Positions 26,501 to 40,600 of a stretch of DNA of 64,000 nt are shown here, in pieces. The stretch covers positions 288,087,078 to 288,151,077 of the forward strand of contig NC_133660.1 of the NCBI RefSeq assembly GCF_037893015.1, given 5' to 3'. The position numbers and the translations under genes are program-made. Below the pieces are notes generated by a model. The model searched no databases. It saw only the letters and a list, made by a program, of their open reading frames with translations, and was not told the origin of the DNA. Numbering within the stretch: position 1 is the first letter of the stretch; the number at the start of each line of letters is the position of its first letter. Source of the stretch: Macrotis lagotis (taxonomy: Eukaryota; Chordata; Mammalia; Peramelemorphia; Peramelidae).

Positions 26501-29500
26501 TGAGATCTTATCCCAGAAGCTAATACAGTTAGGCCACCTTCCTTTGCATTTTTTAAATCAATTTCCTTGATATTCTTGACCTTTTGTTGATCCAGATGAA
26601 TTTTGTCACAATTTTTCTAGTTCTATAAAATGATTTTTTTAGTGATTTGGTTGGTATGGTACTGAATGAGTAATTTAATTTGGGTAGAATTGTCATTTTT
26701 TTATTATATTAGTTCCACTTAACCATGAGGAATAGACATTTTTCCAGTTGTTTAGATCTATCTTTATTTGTATGAAAAGTATTTTGTGATTATGTTCATA
26801 CATTTTCTGTCTTTGTCTTGGGAGGTGGATTCCCAAGAATTTTATGTTGTCTACAGTTAATTTAAATGGAATTTCCCTTTCTATCTCTTACCCTTGGGCT
26901 TTTTTTGTTCATATATAGAAATGTTGATGATTTATGTGGGTTTACTTTAAATTTTGCTACTTTGATGAAGTTTTAATTATTTCAAGTAGGTGATTAGTTG
27001 ACTTTCTAAGTCTCTCTTTGTATACCATCATATCATTTGCAATGAGTGAACATTTTGGTTTCTCATTGTTGATTCTAATTCTTTCCATTTCTTTTTCTTT
27101 TCTTTGATAAAACGAATATTTCCAGTACTATATTGAATAATAGTGACACATCCTTGTTTCACCCCTGATCCTATTGGAAATACTCCCAGTTTATCTCCTT
27201 GTCATTTACTGTTTGTTGATGGTTTAAGGGGTATGCTGCTTATTGCTATAAACATTTTCCTTTTGGCCTGATTTCCTTGGAACCCAGTGCTGATATTGCT
27301 GGATCAAAGTGTTCAGGTAGTTTTATACCTCCTTGAGTAGGATTACAAATGGCTTTTCAAAACAATTGGTTCGGTTCACCGCTTAACACAAGCATATTAT
27401 TTTTCTACTTTTTCCACATGCCCCTTGCATTTGACCTTTGCCCTTTCATTCATTTTCAACAATTTGATAGATGTAGGATACTGTCTCATAGCTGTTTTAA
27501 TTTGCATATTTATATATATATGGGAGAGAGGACATTTTCTTAGCATAAGCCTGGTAGAACAGCCTCCAAATCATCAGAAAAAAAAGATTTGCTTTCTGAT
27601 AGGAGATACAAGAGAGCCATATCATAATTACTCTATTGATGGCAAAATTACCGTGTTTTTGTACATAAGCTGTGTATTTTTTCTCATAGATCTGAGCATT
27701 AAAATTTCCCATTGTTATATGACAAGGAATGGGAAGTACTTTTGTTTTGTATTCTTACCTTCTCACTAATGTACATGGGAGATGCTAATATAAACTCCCA
27801 AATCCTTGGGCATGGGGATTGGAGGGGGTTACAGTTCACAAGGACATCATTTTGGGTATCTGTTTCAGGATATCCTTGCTGACTGGGTTCCTAGGGACCT
27901 GGTTAAAATTAGAGTTCAGCATCAGTTGCTCATTTGTTGAAAATTGGGAATGAAGAATACTGCAGAGACACTCTGCATGTAAAATTTTCTCTTCCTGATA
28001 AATTTGATGCTTGAATGTGTGATACTAGTCGATTTTTTTTGTTTATAGATCTAGCATTTAGATGCTCATTGGTTTTAACTTAACTCATACATGGGGTATG
28101 GATAACATTTAATGTAAACCTTGGCAATAGAGTTCAGTGTGAGGAGATTTCCATATCCATCTCTGATTGGGTTTGGACTAGAGAAAGTTTTTCCTCCTAG
28201 AGCAGGTTCTGGGACTTCATTCTTGGTATCAAGGATAAACCAATCTCCCTGGAATCATGAAAAGAGAGGAGCACATGCCACAGATAGGTTAAATAAAAAG
28301 AATGGCTGAGATTTAGATGAAGAGGTGAGATGAGATAGCTCATAGCTATGCTCAAATATTATGTTCTTGAATATACATGAAAGAAGCAGAAACTTTGAGT
28401 CAATGATCCAAAGAGGACGATTATATTGCAAAGTCAAGAAATAAGGTTCTAATTGGTAGAGTGTTCTAAAAGAGGAATTTTTTTTTGGAGTGAATTGAGA
28501 TTTCCATCATTGGAAGGTTTTTCAAGCACAGACTTGGTAATTTCCTGATGGAGGCACTGGAGAAAGAATTCTTGGTCAGGAGTAGTTTCAAAACTCTCTT
28601 CATATTGTCACCTTCTATAACAGTGAAATTCTGTGACCTAAAAATATAAATTAAAAGTAAGAGCACATCTTCATTATCTGCTCTATGTAGCCACTGAGAA
28701 TGGCTTCATATACAAATACAAAGACAAAATAAGGGACTTAAATCACCAATCCAACCCATTATTTTTTCATTTAGATCATCTATGGCCCATTTGATCTTCT
28801 CCTGACTGATGAGTTCCAGTATCCATATATCTATCAGATGGGCAGCAGGGAATCCGTCCTTCACCTCGCGTTTATCCAATTGATGCTACATTTTGAATGG
28901 ACTTGGGTAGGACTAATTCTTTCAGACACTGTGAGAGGGGAAAGTTTCTTCAATGATCTAAAAGCAGAAATGGTCAGGAATGATCTCTGTGTGGCATTTA
29001 AAGAATTAATTCCTGAAGACTATAATCCTTTTGATGACAATGGCATCTTTTATAGGAGCACTGTATCATCATCAAAGGTGATTTTCATCTATGGAAGTGA
29101 AGACAACCTCCAGGTTTTTTCTACTATATTGACGTATTTTGTACTATATGAGAAAATGCTGATCACTACATCTTCCTGGAATTTTTTTGGTGATGGTAAT
29201 CTTAACCTCTTTAGCAACTTACATGGTACAATATTATTTTCTCCTCCCAAGAAGGACATTCCAGGTTTAATTGATTTTGTAAAAGACCTGAATCGGAGTG
29301 TGATATCTGAGAACTTTTACTTAAAGGTGTTCTTGGAGGTGTTCTTTTCATGTAGACTTTCAGAAAAAAAACACGCAGAATTCTTTTTTCCTTTTTGTCG
29401 TGATGATTTATCCTTGACTGATATACCTGATCTAAAATTTGCCCTGGTGGTAAGCGACCTGAGTTTTAATGTTTACAATGCAGTGTATTTTCTTGCCTAT

Positions 29501-31747
29501 ACTCTGCAACAAATGCTTCAGTCTGAGATAAAAGAAGTATATGAACCTGGCAGAAACCCAGACCTTTCTTATAAGGTAAAGTTTCTTATTGATTCCCGGG
29601 TTAGCATAGGCTAAACTCAACTTCCAATGGTAAGTTATCAATTGTATAAATAATGCAGACATAACCAGAGACTTGCAATACTATCTTTGTTGTTACTTGT
29701 GTTGTTTTTTTTGTTTTTCCTTTGTGTTTACATCTAATTCTGGTGAAAACAACGAAATACCTCTGATAATAGGCATTTATTTCAACTCAAATTTTCATTT
29801 TAAACAACTTTCTGCAAATCTCTGTGGCAGGAGAGTTTCATTAATTTTTTTCTTTCGGTTTGGGCCCTTTACAGTTACCTGGGGCAACATCTTGCACATG
29901 CCAAGGTGCTTTGTGTGATTTCTAATTGAGCAATTTTCTTTTCTTTTTTTGTCAAAATTTATAGATGAGCTGAAGAGTTGATTAGTATTAGTATTACCCA
30001 TATATGAGTACATGGGTATATTTTCTACAATGATGCATTTAGAAGGGGGTTGCAAGGCAGTGGGGTTAAATGACTTGCCCAAGGTCACATAGCTAGGTAA
30101 TTATTAAGTGTCTGAGGTCAAATTTGAACTCAGGTCCTCCTGACTCCAGGGCTGGTGTTCTATCCACTGCACTACTTAAATGCCTCTTAATGCATTTTTT
30201 TAATGTAGAGGAACCAATTATTCGACTCTTAGATATGCTTTTTACTGCCTAAAGGAACAGGCTGCTGAGGTGGAAATGTAGGGCAAACTGGGAACATGGG
30301 AATTTATCTTAGCATAATGGAGTTTATAAGAAAAGAGAGTAATCTGGATGCAGAATGATCTGTATTTTAGATTGGGAGAGAGCATAATTCAGATATCTTA
30401 ATGAGAAAGTTTTTCTGGTCTGAAATACTTTGAGATCAATCATCCCAGGATAGATAATATCTTCTAAGATAGTAATTAGTAATGGGAAAGAGAAATAATG
30501 AGGAAGAAAAGAAGTTTGCTTTTAAAGTCCAATGATGAGGCACCAAATACTAAATCACACACTCAGATATATTCATCATAAGTATTGGAGAGGGAAGAAT
30601 GGGAATGTAACAGATTACCAGGACAAAGTCTGGAAGAATCCTATAAGGATAGTTTTAAGAGTATCAAAAATTATTTGACTTTGGTGAGAAAGTGAAATTA
30701 AAAGAAAAAAGCTATGACTTTTACTTTGATGGATTTTAGATTGTTTGAAATAGAATAATTGAAGAATAGAACAGCCCTTGGTGCATGAAAAAATGATTAC
30801 TGTTAAGAAAACATGTCTACTTAATTATTATTTCTTTGTTTTAATCTTCCACTCAGAATGAGTTTTACAATAGAATACAAGCAGACAAACAAACCACTGG
30901 ATGAGACATTATTTGATCAAGGAGTGAATAAGATGAGATCTCTGTAACCAATCTCTCAATTAACAAAATGAGGTTAATAAATGGATAGAGTGAAGAGAGT
31001 CAGTCTAGGACAAAGATTATTTTAGGCAAAGATACAAGAATTGGTTAAAGTGAATATAATTTCTCCGGGCATTTGAGACTTTGAGGCTGTGATCCTAAGT
31101 CAGAGTAAGAAAATCCTGCCTTTTTTTTACTTTTTATTGTTTTTATTATTCTAAAAATCATTTTAGCTTTTTTTCCTCTTTTAAGAACCAGATAACTCTG
31201 GTATTTGAGTTAAGACTCAGTCTAGAATCAAGAATACTACAATTAAAATTCAACTTCAGACACTTAATAACTGTGACCTTGGGCCAGTCACTTTACTTCT
31301 GTTTCTCTCATTTCCCCCTACTATAATATGTTGACAATTACTATACATAACTTTTATGTTTGTTATGAGGATAAAAATGTTATATTTGTAAGTTACCTAG
31401 CACAGAGCCTGTTCCCTAATAAGTATTATATAAAAGCTTTTTTTCCTAAAATGATAATTATTCTTATAGTTATAAAGTATGAAAGAATTACTAATGGCAA
31501 TGTTATATAATGGTATTTCATAAATAATTTAAAATACATGATAAAAAGATCAATTATATAATAATATTATAATAATAATTATAATAATATAATAATTTCC
31601 TCTATTTCTACTCCTACTTTTACTACAATTTCAATTTCTACCACTATCACAATACCACCACTGTTTTTTCTCTTCTCTTTCCTTCTCCAAAAACTACTAC
31701 CATTTCTACTTCTTCTTCTTCCTCCTCCTTCCTCCTCCTCCTCCTAT

Positions 31748-31812
<65 letters not shown>

Positions 31813-34337
31813 TTACTATTACCACAAAGAAAACAATAAGCAATACTACCATATTACCCTTGCATGATTTTTCATGTTGCTTATAATATAAGCCTTACCC
31901 CCCCCAGATAATCCCCAGTTAAGATTGTCAGCCAGATGGACATTTCACACATCCACTGAAACATGACAGACATACTAAACTATTAAATAATAACATTGTT
32001 ATATCATCACATATAAGTAAAATATTATTGATAATAATACTTAAACTGATAATATAAATGATAATTAATTATCTGTCAATACCCAAGAGGGCCCCTATGT
32101 AAATGATGAACCTGAAACTTATTGTGGAATGACCAGAGTAGAGACACAATGTAGGAATAATGTGCACACTTGATGGCTTCGCCAAGAAAGAAAGCTGCAT
32201 CTCTAATCATCATTAAGGGCAAGAAAGTTAAGATAGAGCTTGTTTCAGACTTTTATGTTATTGTGTCCGGGTGTGAACAAGCAGTTAGAAGAAAATGGGT
32301 TAATTGATTGCTTCTATTTGTTTTACAAGATGACCTGAGAGGTCTGTTAACCTGGCCTTCAGCCAGCATTCATCAGGCTAAAGAGGTGAATTTCCTTGAA
32401 GAGAAAAGAGAAAATCAAATGATGATTCCTACAGTAATAACTGCCTGTCTTCCAACTCTTGATATGGCAATAAACACGTCACTTAAGGACCATTTGTGCA
32501 TGACAATCAATGACTGCATTGAAAATAGAATGGAAACAATGCAGCTGGAAACTTTGTGTAGTCGAGCTGCAAGAAGTGGTGGCTTGGGTGAAGAATTCAT
32601 GAGATAAAATAAGTTAGTTCTTTCCAAGCCACTAGCAGCAGGGTACATGGACAAGAAATTCTCATATGAGGAGAGCTCTATTGCTATACATGAGAAATTG
32701 AGGCCAATGGATCTACAGGAAAGGAGTCACAAGAAATTATGATGGGAATTCAGGGTTTGGAGAAATATAACAATGATCCAGAAAAAGATGATATGAATGC
32801 ATTTGAATAAATGTCGATTTTTATACTTGGAATAAAAATAACATATCCCCTGAAAATAAGCCCTAATTCATCTTTTGGAACAAAAATTGATAGACTCAAT
32901 CTTATTTTCAAGGATATATGGTATAAGGACTACAACTAATCCTAACTGCAGATTAGGATATGTTTTTGGAATCTTAAATTTTTGAATTTTGAATTTTTCT
33001 CCTAGAATAGATTCTTATATAACTATATATCAAGACTATATGTATTTATTGATAGGAAAAAAAATCTAAAAAACAAAGTGGTGGGAAATTTGTGTTAATG
33101 CAGTAAAATTTAGGGTTATGTCTTATCCAGGAATGGCCTTATCTGAACTGTACTCCAATCTCACTACTGACCTTTCCTGTTGATGTACTTAGTTGTCTCA
33201 AATTGTAAATATTTTTCGCTCTCTCCTATTTTTAAATGTTGTTTAGAAGGCAATTTGTATTAGGCCTGACAATTCCCTGCCTTGGCTTTGTCTACTTGGT
33301 TCTCTTAATAATTCTCTATGTAAAAGAGATACTTCCTTTTTTATATTTTTGTGACTCCTTTGCCAAGTTATTTTTTCTTGAATCATGCTCCTCTCTGCTC
33401 TGGAAAATCTTTGGCTGAATTCCTGAAGCTGCTCCAGTTGCTTCCGGTGCCTAATGCTTGTCTTTTTTGAACTTTTACTCTGGTTTAGAGCCCAACTAAG
33501 TACCCCACACCTCTCTGTCCAATCTTGTAATGGCCTCAGATAATGTTTCAACATGACCATCTATTGACTATGCTAGTTGAGAATAAGATTTGATTCATAT
33601 TTGGAGAACATTTGAGAGCTTTCAACTGAGTTGCTGCCTCTAGTCTACCATCCTTGCTTTTTTTTTTTTTTGTTACATTTTTGCAAGGTAAATGGGGTTA
33701 AGTGGCTTACCCAAGGCCACACAGCTAGGTAATTATTAAGTGTCTGAGGTCAGATTTGAACTCAGGTACTTCTGACTCCAGGGCCCGTGCTTTATCCACT
33801 GTGCCACCTAACTGCCCCGATCCTTGCTTTTCTTAGAAATAATTTTTAATGAGCTTGTTTCGGTGACATTCTTTTTATTTAACTAGGAGAAGTAAAGAGG
33901 ATCTACTGTATACCTTTCACCATTTTCTTCATTAACTTGGACTTTATTTGTGATACTCATTTACTGGACATTAAATATTCCCAGCCATGCTTCCTTCTTT
34001 TCTCTTCAAGATTACTTTTTCCACTTTGCTATTTACTTACAGATGTAGTGGTAAATTATTTGCTATTGTCTCTTCAAGACCTTAAACTGGACATATTTAT
34101 TTTCCCCTTATGAGTGACTTGTTATTTCATTGATTTCCCATTTTCATGAAATTTACCAGAGCTGCTCTGTTTCAAGAATATCCAAAGGTTTTTGTATAAG
34201 CTTCAACCCATTTTCTGGAATTTCTTGAATATTCAAAGTTGATATTATTGCACATACAAACACATACACACACACACACACACATATATATATATGTATT
34301 TATACATATACGTATACATGAGTGTGCACCAAAGCTC

Positions 34338-34373
<36 letters not shown>

Positions 34374-34594
34374 GATTTAGTCATATAGAAAATTTGGTAC
34401 TGCAAGATATGTTCTAATCATTTTATGTTATATTTTATTTTATTTTCATATTTCCAATTCTAGATTTAAAAAGGTATGCAATAAATTGACTTCCTTCTAT
34501 GTATGTTATCTTTATTTTGTACTAATGGCCAAATGTCTGTTAATCCTTTACATTTCCTACTTTAACCTTCCTATGCACTATGATAAATATGAGG

Positions 34595-34656
<62 letters not shown>

Positions 34657-37600
34657 GATTGGATGAGCTCATCCTGGAACTGATTCACTTTAGCCTCTTT
34701 GGCAACATTTGAAGCACAGATTTGTATTATGATTGCTTTTATGGTTTTATTTCCTTATTTTCTGAACTTTACGCTTGATACATTTCAGCAGTCATTTTTT
34801 GCCAGGTTTTGGATTTCACATTTTCTTTCCCTTCCTCTTTCCCTTCCTTCCACCCTCCCCTGGACAGAAAACAATTTAATATAGGATAGAGTTGTATTAT
34901 TATAATATTGAGTAGTTTGCCTCATTCTGTCACTTGAGATGATACCCTAGTATTCTTTTTCTTATCATTTTAGTAGCTATAAGGGTTACTTCAGTGCTTC
35001 TAAAATATATGTATATGTATAGAAAATAGATGTATGTATAGAATATATGTATAATTAGAATATGTGAAGTTTGCTTAATTTCTAAGTTAACCTTATCAAC
35101 AACATTGGAGGACATTTTTATTAAAGAGATTTTTGTTGAAGGAGTAGGATTTCCCTAAAAATCAGTCTATCCCAGACACAGTTTTCAAGCACCTACTACA
35201 TGTTAGGAAATAAGCTAAGTTCTAAAGCTGTGAAGAAAGAGAAAAGTAATCCCTGATTTTGAAGACCTCCCAATATAATACAAAAAAAACTAGTACCTTG
35301 TACTTGAAGAACTGAATTCTTTGCGACTAAAGGTTTTAGAAAAGAATTTGGAATATAAGTCACCAGAGACATTTGGCAGATAAGAAGAAATTTCTTTTGA
35401 GATAAATTCAATACACATAATTATTTACTGACTTTATTACTTTTTCATTGTCTATGGAAAATTAGAAAAAAAAGATTATAGGACACTAAGAGGAATTCAA
35501 GAAAAAAAATTTGAAATAAAGTGACTTCTAGAAGCTCCATAGACAGAGCCCATTTTATGTGAATCATTTATAGGAGATGAACACAAATCCTTCTTTCCCC
35601 AAGTCTTAGTAAATATCTCTTCTGGTCTTCAGCTCCACCATTTCCTGAAGTGCATCAATCCTGTCCATAATGCCAATGATGAATCATGTGGACATGGAGC
35701 TGGGATAGCTGCTGAGACATATGACATCCTGAATTTTAAATCCTTCCCTGATGAGACTGCGATACTGGTGAAAGTGGGTGAAGTGATCTCTCATGGTCAG
35801 GGATTCAGCATTAATGAAGAAGACATTAATTGGCCAAGAGATTTCTCTCAGGTAAAGGACCAGAGAAGAATGAGAACTTTATCACTTTGCCTTTTGAGAG
35901 TCCTGAAAACTGTTATTTCTTTACTGGTGCCAGGAAGTTCCCCATAGACAATGGTAATGACTATGGCTGGGCACTAACATCCACTTACTCTTTTATGTTC
36001 TGAGTAAGACAGAAGTCTGGTTCCATTTTTTTTCAATCCTACTTTCAAATTCCTTCTAGCTATGTTATAAAATGATATGAATTGTTTTTTTATGCTAAGA
36101 GAGTCTTGAAATCAAGTGGTTTAATTTGAAATATAAGAAAGGGTGGAAGGTGAAGAATAAAACAATTTTACCAAATGTGACATATTGCATGAAAGACTCT
36201 CCAATATCTGTAATTCTATGATTACATAAATATTTGTTGCTGAGTTTGAGTTCCCCAAAAGGACAATTGCTTTAAAAGTTTATTAATTTAATTTCTCTGG
36301 TTATGTATTCTGTTAATGTCAAACATGTTTCATTTATCAGGGGAATTTTTTAAATCTAACTCCAGCCTTTAGAGTGGTCCCCAGAGAAGGTTCCAGCTAT
36401 AAACTTTTGAATAAATACAGTCAATTAAATCATCTGATTCTTACTTTGATTCAATTAATTAATTAACTGTTAATTTAGTTCATTATTCCACAAAGTCATG
36501 ATTTTCTGAATTCCTGAAACATTCAGGAAACTTTATCAAAATAAAAAAAACCCTGGTATTTGGGGGAAACATTGAGAGAAATTAAAGAAATATTCCCCCT
36601 TATGTGGTCAATGATTTGTTTCAACCTTACCAATTTAAAAATGGAGAGAAATTTTGAGATTTGCTAGTACTTTGGAGGAAAAAAACATGTGCCGGTAATG
36701 TATTACATTTAAAAAGAATTTTAAAAAATCTTTACTTGATTGTGCCAAGTGGAGAATGTTTACAAGTTAATTGGAGAAAAGATGATCTGAAGGGGAAATG
36801 GAAATACAGGAAAAAAATTTCCATCAAGAAATAGATCATCCTTGCCCTGCAGAAATGCAAATTCTTTTAAATGTCATCCACAGTAAAGAGATGTAATCAT
36901 CATGACATCAATGCGTCTGTCTTTCACCACTCATTCTTGCAGTGACATTTTCTTCCTTCCTATGATTGAAACACAGACTCCGACTTCCACGTGCAATCTG
37001 AATTGTGGCCCTGGATTCAAGAAGACCGTTTATGAAAACCAGCCCATCTGCTGCTTTGACTGCAACCCATGTCCTGAGGGGCACATTTCTAACCAGACAG
37101 GTTGGTTCCTAAAGAAAAACAGTCCTTCTTCCAGGGAAATAATCATTGCATTTTTATGGGGTCTGGGGGAAGGATGATAAGCCTGAAGTGACTTTTACTT
37201 ACCCAAAGGATACTCTATCTTGCACTTGGACAATCCCTTTTATTCAGTGTCCTTTTCAGTCATTCCTGTAACTATCTGGAGGATCCCCTGGTTCAGCATA
37301 ACAAAAATCAATTCAAGGACAATTCGCCAGTATTTTACTACTACTAGAATCCATAATCCTTCCCTGCTCTTATAACAATTGTAAATTTTCACACTTCCAT
37401 GGGAAACTTTGCTCTAAAATTTAGCCTAAACCTGGCAGCCTTTAATGGAAATACTAAAAATTCAAAACTTAAAAACTTAACATCATCTAAGCACAGATTA
37501 ATTTTGATTGAGAATAAGAGTAGGAGTCTGGACACTGGAGGAAGACTTCATGAATGTCTTGGGGAAAGATTAAACAGAGCATTCTAGGGAGTTTTGAAAG

Positions 37601-40600
37601 GCTATTTTTTCTGGGGAGTTGAGACCTGACTCATTCAAGGTTTGCTCAAAAAAACTATAAAAATCTGACAGCCCCCACCCTCCATCCCTCTGCATTTGTG
37701 GTCCAGAATCAAAACTGAAGAATCCTATTCCAGATTTATTAGGTAAATGGCATGCAATACTTGAACTTTTGCTTTGTCAATCTGTACTTTTTTTTGCATC
37801 CAGTATTTTTTATTATAAATGAGCATGAAATATCAAAATCTTTGAACACATAGCTCTTTTGTTTTTGATAACACTTGTTTATACCTATCAATCAATGACC
37901 AAATCAAAGAGCATGCATTAATTTTGGTAACATTTATTGTTATTGAGAAATTATATTCTAAAATGCCTTTAACTCTATCACCAATATCTCTCTTCAGTTT
38001 CACAAGCATTATTTCTAATGTTTTTTAGAAAACTTCTCAATGATAAAATATCTCAGATACTTTAATCTATATAATTTGGATTGAGATCATTTTCCATGTG
38101 AAAATGATCTCTTTATACCCATTGACCCTTTCTCCATTATGGACTGAGAATTGTCTTTGAAGATTTTTAGTTCTTTTTTATATTTGACATCAACATTTTT
38201 TGCAAATATTCTCTTACTTTGGTTAGATTGCTTTCATATTTTTCTGGGTTTTTTTGTCCTTAAATACATCTTAATTTCACCCTTCTAATGGATTTTCCTA
38301 ATTTTACAATAAAAAATAAGTGCACAATTTCATTTTCTTTTTTTTTTAAAGCCCATTTTGCATATTTGTTTGAGGCTACAAATCAGGGGGAGTTCTGGGA
38401 TACATGTTATGAGATATAGTTCTAAATCCATTTTGTGCCACATTGCCAAGCAATTTTCCCAAATAAATCTGTTAAATACTTATTTTGCTGGTTTATATTT
38501 TCTCCAAGTTTGTGAAACACTCATCTATTGTCTCTATTATGTTAGATAGAGGGTAGCTCTGAACACTATGATCTGTCCCCATTTGTTACCTGAACAATAT
38601 TTTTGTATTGCAATCACTCCTTACTTCAGTTCCTTGAACCTTTTGGTTTTTATTTTCATGTTTATTACATCATTATAATCGTCAGGAGCTGGGGAGGGGG
38701 GCGGTGACTAGGTGGTGTAGTGGATAAAGCACTGGCCCTGGAGTCAGGAGTACCTGGGTTCAAATCCAGTCTCAGACACCTAGCCGAGTGGCCTTGGGCA
38801 AGCCACCTAATCCCGTTTGCCTTGCAAAAAAAAACAACCCTAAAAAAAATAATAATTGTCAGGAGCATAGACTGTTTCTCCAGTTATTTAAGTTGCTATT
38901 AATTTCCGTAAGGAGCTCTTCATAAATGAATCAATAAAATGATTTTGAATTGTTCTACAGATACTATGATATTTTATGCACTTTACAGTTATTTTTATTT
39001 GGAGTTCCTTTTCTCTTGTAATCTCTTGGATTTTTCATCAAATGATAACCCTATCAATTTTCCTGGTTGGTATCTTTGTTGAGTTCCCCAAAGTCTGATA
39101 GTAAATCATCACGTCATTCAGAAATAGTGATGGTGTTGCCTCTTCTTTTTCTATCTTAATCTCTTAATTTATTGCTCGGGGGCCTATCCCGAGCCTTCGC
39201 CTGGATACATACCTTTCCCCGATGCACGGACCCTCCTTTGGGGAAGGAGGGCAACAACTGGACAGAGCACCCGGTTGCAGTCTAACAAGCAGGTCTTTAT
39301 TGCTTACATTGCAGTGAAAAATGGGTCTCCTCTTCCCCAGCCCCATCCCTTTTATAGTTCTCTGCTCCTCCCCCGAGCTCCTACCTGTTCCTCCTTCATG
39401 GGCGGAGCCACTCCTGTTACTGGGGTTCCCAGCACCCATGGGTGGGTTCACAGCCCCAGGCATCTCCTAGCCCATAGGTGGCCAAGGTCCAGAGCTGGGG
39501 CCATGACAATTTATCTCATTTTAATGCTATTAGAACCATTTCTGGCACTCTATCAGTTAACAAGGAGGTGCTTCAAATTTTTCAGTAACTATTGAGAAAA
39601 TTAATAATGAATATCTTTACATCCAATTTCTACTTTTTAAAAAATATATTATTGTGTTATTCAAATCCCTCTTCATATTTATTTTTGTAGTATTTTTAGA
39701 ATAAGCAATTGTAATTTGGTGAAAGGTTTTTTTGGGTAAATGATTTGATAATTTTGGCTTTTGGATATTTTAAATTTAATGTCCATTTTTTCTCACGCTT
39801 AACTGTTTTTGTATCTCTAATACAAATCTAAATTAAATTATAAATTAATTTAAATTTAAATGGATCAATTAAAGATGAATTCTATCTTGGATGAATCACT
39901 AGAGAATATTTGACAGAAGCTTGATTAAAAATTTTAATTGGATATTTAGTAATGATATTAAAAGATGCTGCCTTTGTGTTTTTATTCTCTAGTTTAGAAG
40001 TTAGGCTACATTTGCCTCATAAAATGCATCTGTAATTGCTGGCAAGGGAGGGAGGGTCACTGATTCTTGATTGGCCTCAGACTCTCCAGATCCCCTTGAA
40101 ATGCATCCGAGGCAACTATCAAGAGCAAGACAGCAGGTGGGACGGTTGATTCTAGTTTTTAATCTGCCAAGATAATTGAGAATGACCCATTCCTTAAAGA
40201 TGGAGAAGGGAAGCTTTGGGAAAATAATACTGAATGACTACCCTGTGTCTTTAAGTGCCAGTTTAGGATTTCTAAGGGGGACACACCACCAAAATCCCCG
40301 AAAAAGAGATCTGAAACTGTCTAATCTACTAATTATACTAAAATTTGTTTCCCAAGCTATTGTCACTGTTGCTTCTATTGGGTGACTCCTAAATATTCTT
40401 CCAGTTCCCTCCCTAGAATCACCCTGGAAGTCTTCCCATGCTGTTACCTCTCCTAAGACCCTTTTCTTTGGCAACCGTAATCAAATAAAGTACCATTCCC
40501 ATAACGACTATGTCAATCAATTGCTCTATGATTCCACTCACAATCCCTGAACCTTCTCAGACCAAAGTACTCTTTCCTGGTCACTCCAACTTTGTATATA

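Larger units (their letters stand above)
30188..32299. other. Intron 3, central part
   Basis: Holds the MIR/MAR remnant and trinucleotide repeat listed; the remainder is unclassified AT-rich DNA, perhaps including the missing left half of the DNA transposon. Confidence 0.4.
37790..39830 (-). mobile_element. Old LINE ORF2 and 3' remnant (L1-like), antisense
   Basis: AT-rich sequence resembling the antisense of a degenerate LINE ORF2 C-terminal and 3' region. The part from 38590 to 39730 is collinear with 51100-51780 once the SINE (38690-38851) and solo LTR (39173-39508) are removed. That shows it is an interspersed repeat. The family assignment is tentative. Confidence 0.5.

Noticed and set aside
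33243-33560. 105-codon antisense frame rich in charged residues
   Set aside because: No recognisable domain, no conservation evidence available; likely chance.
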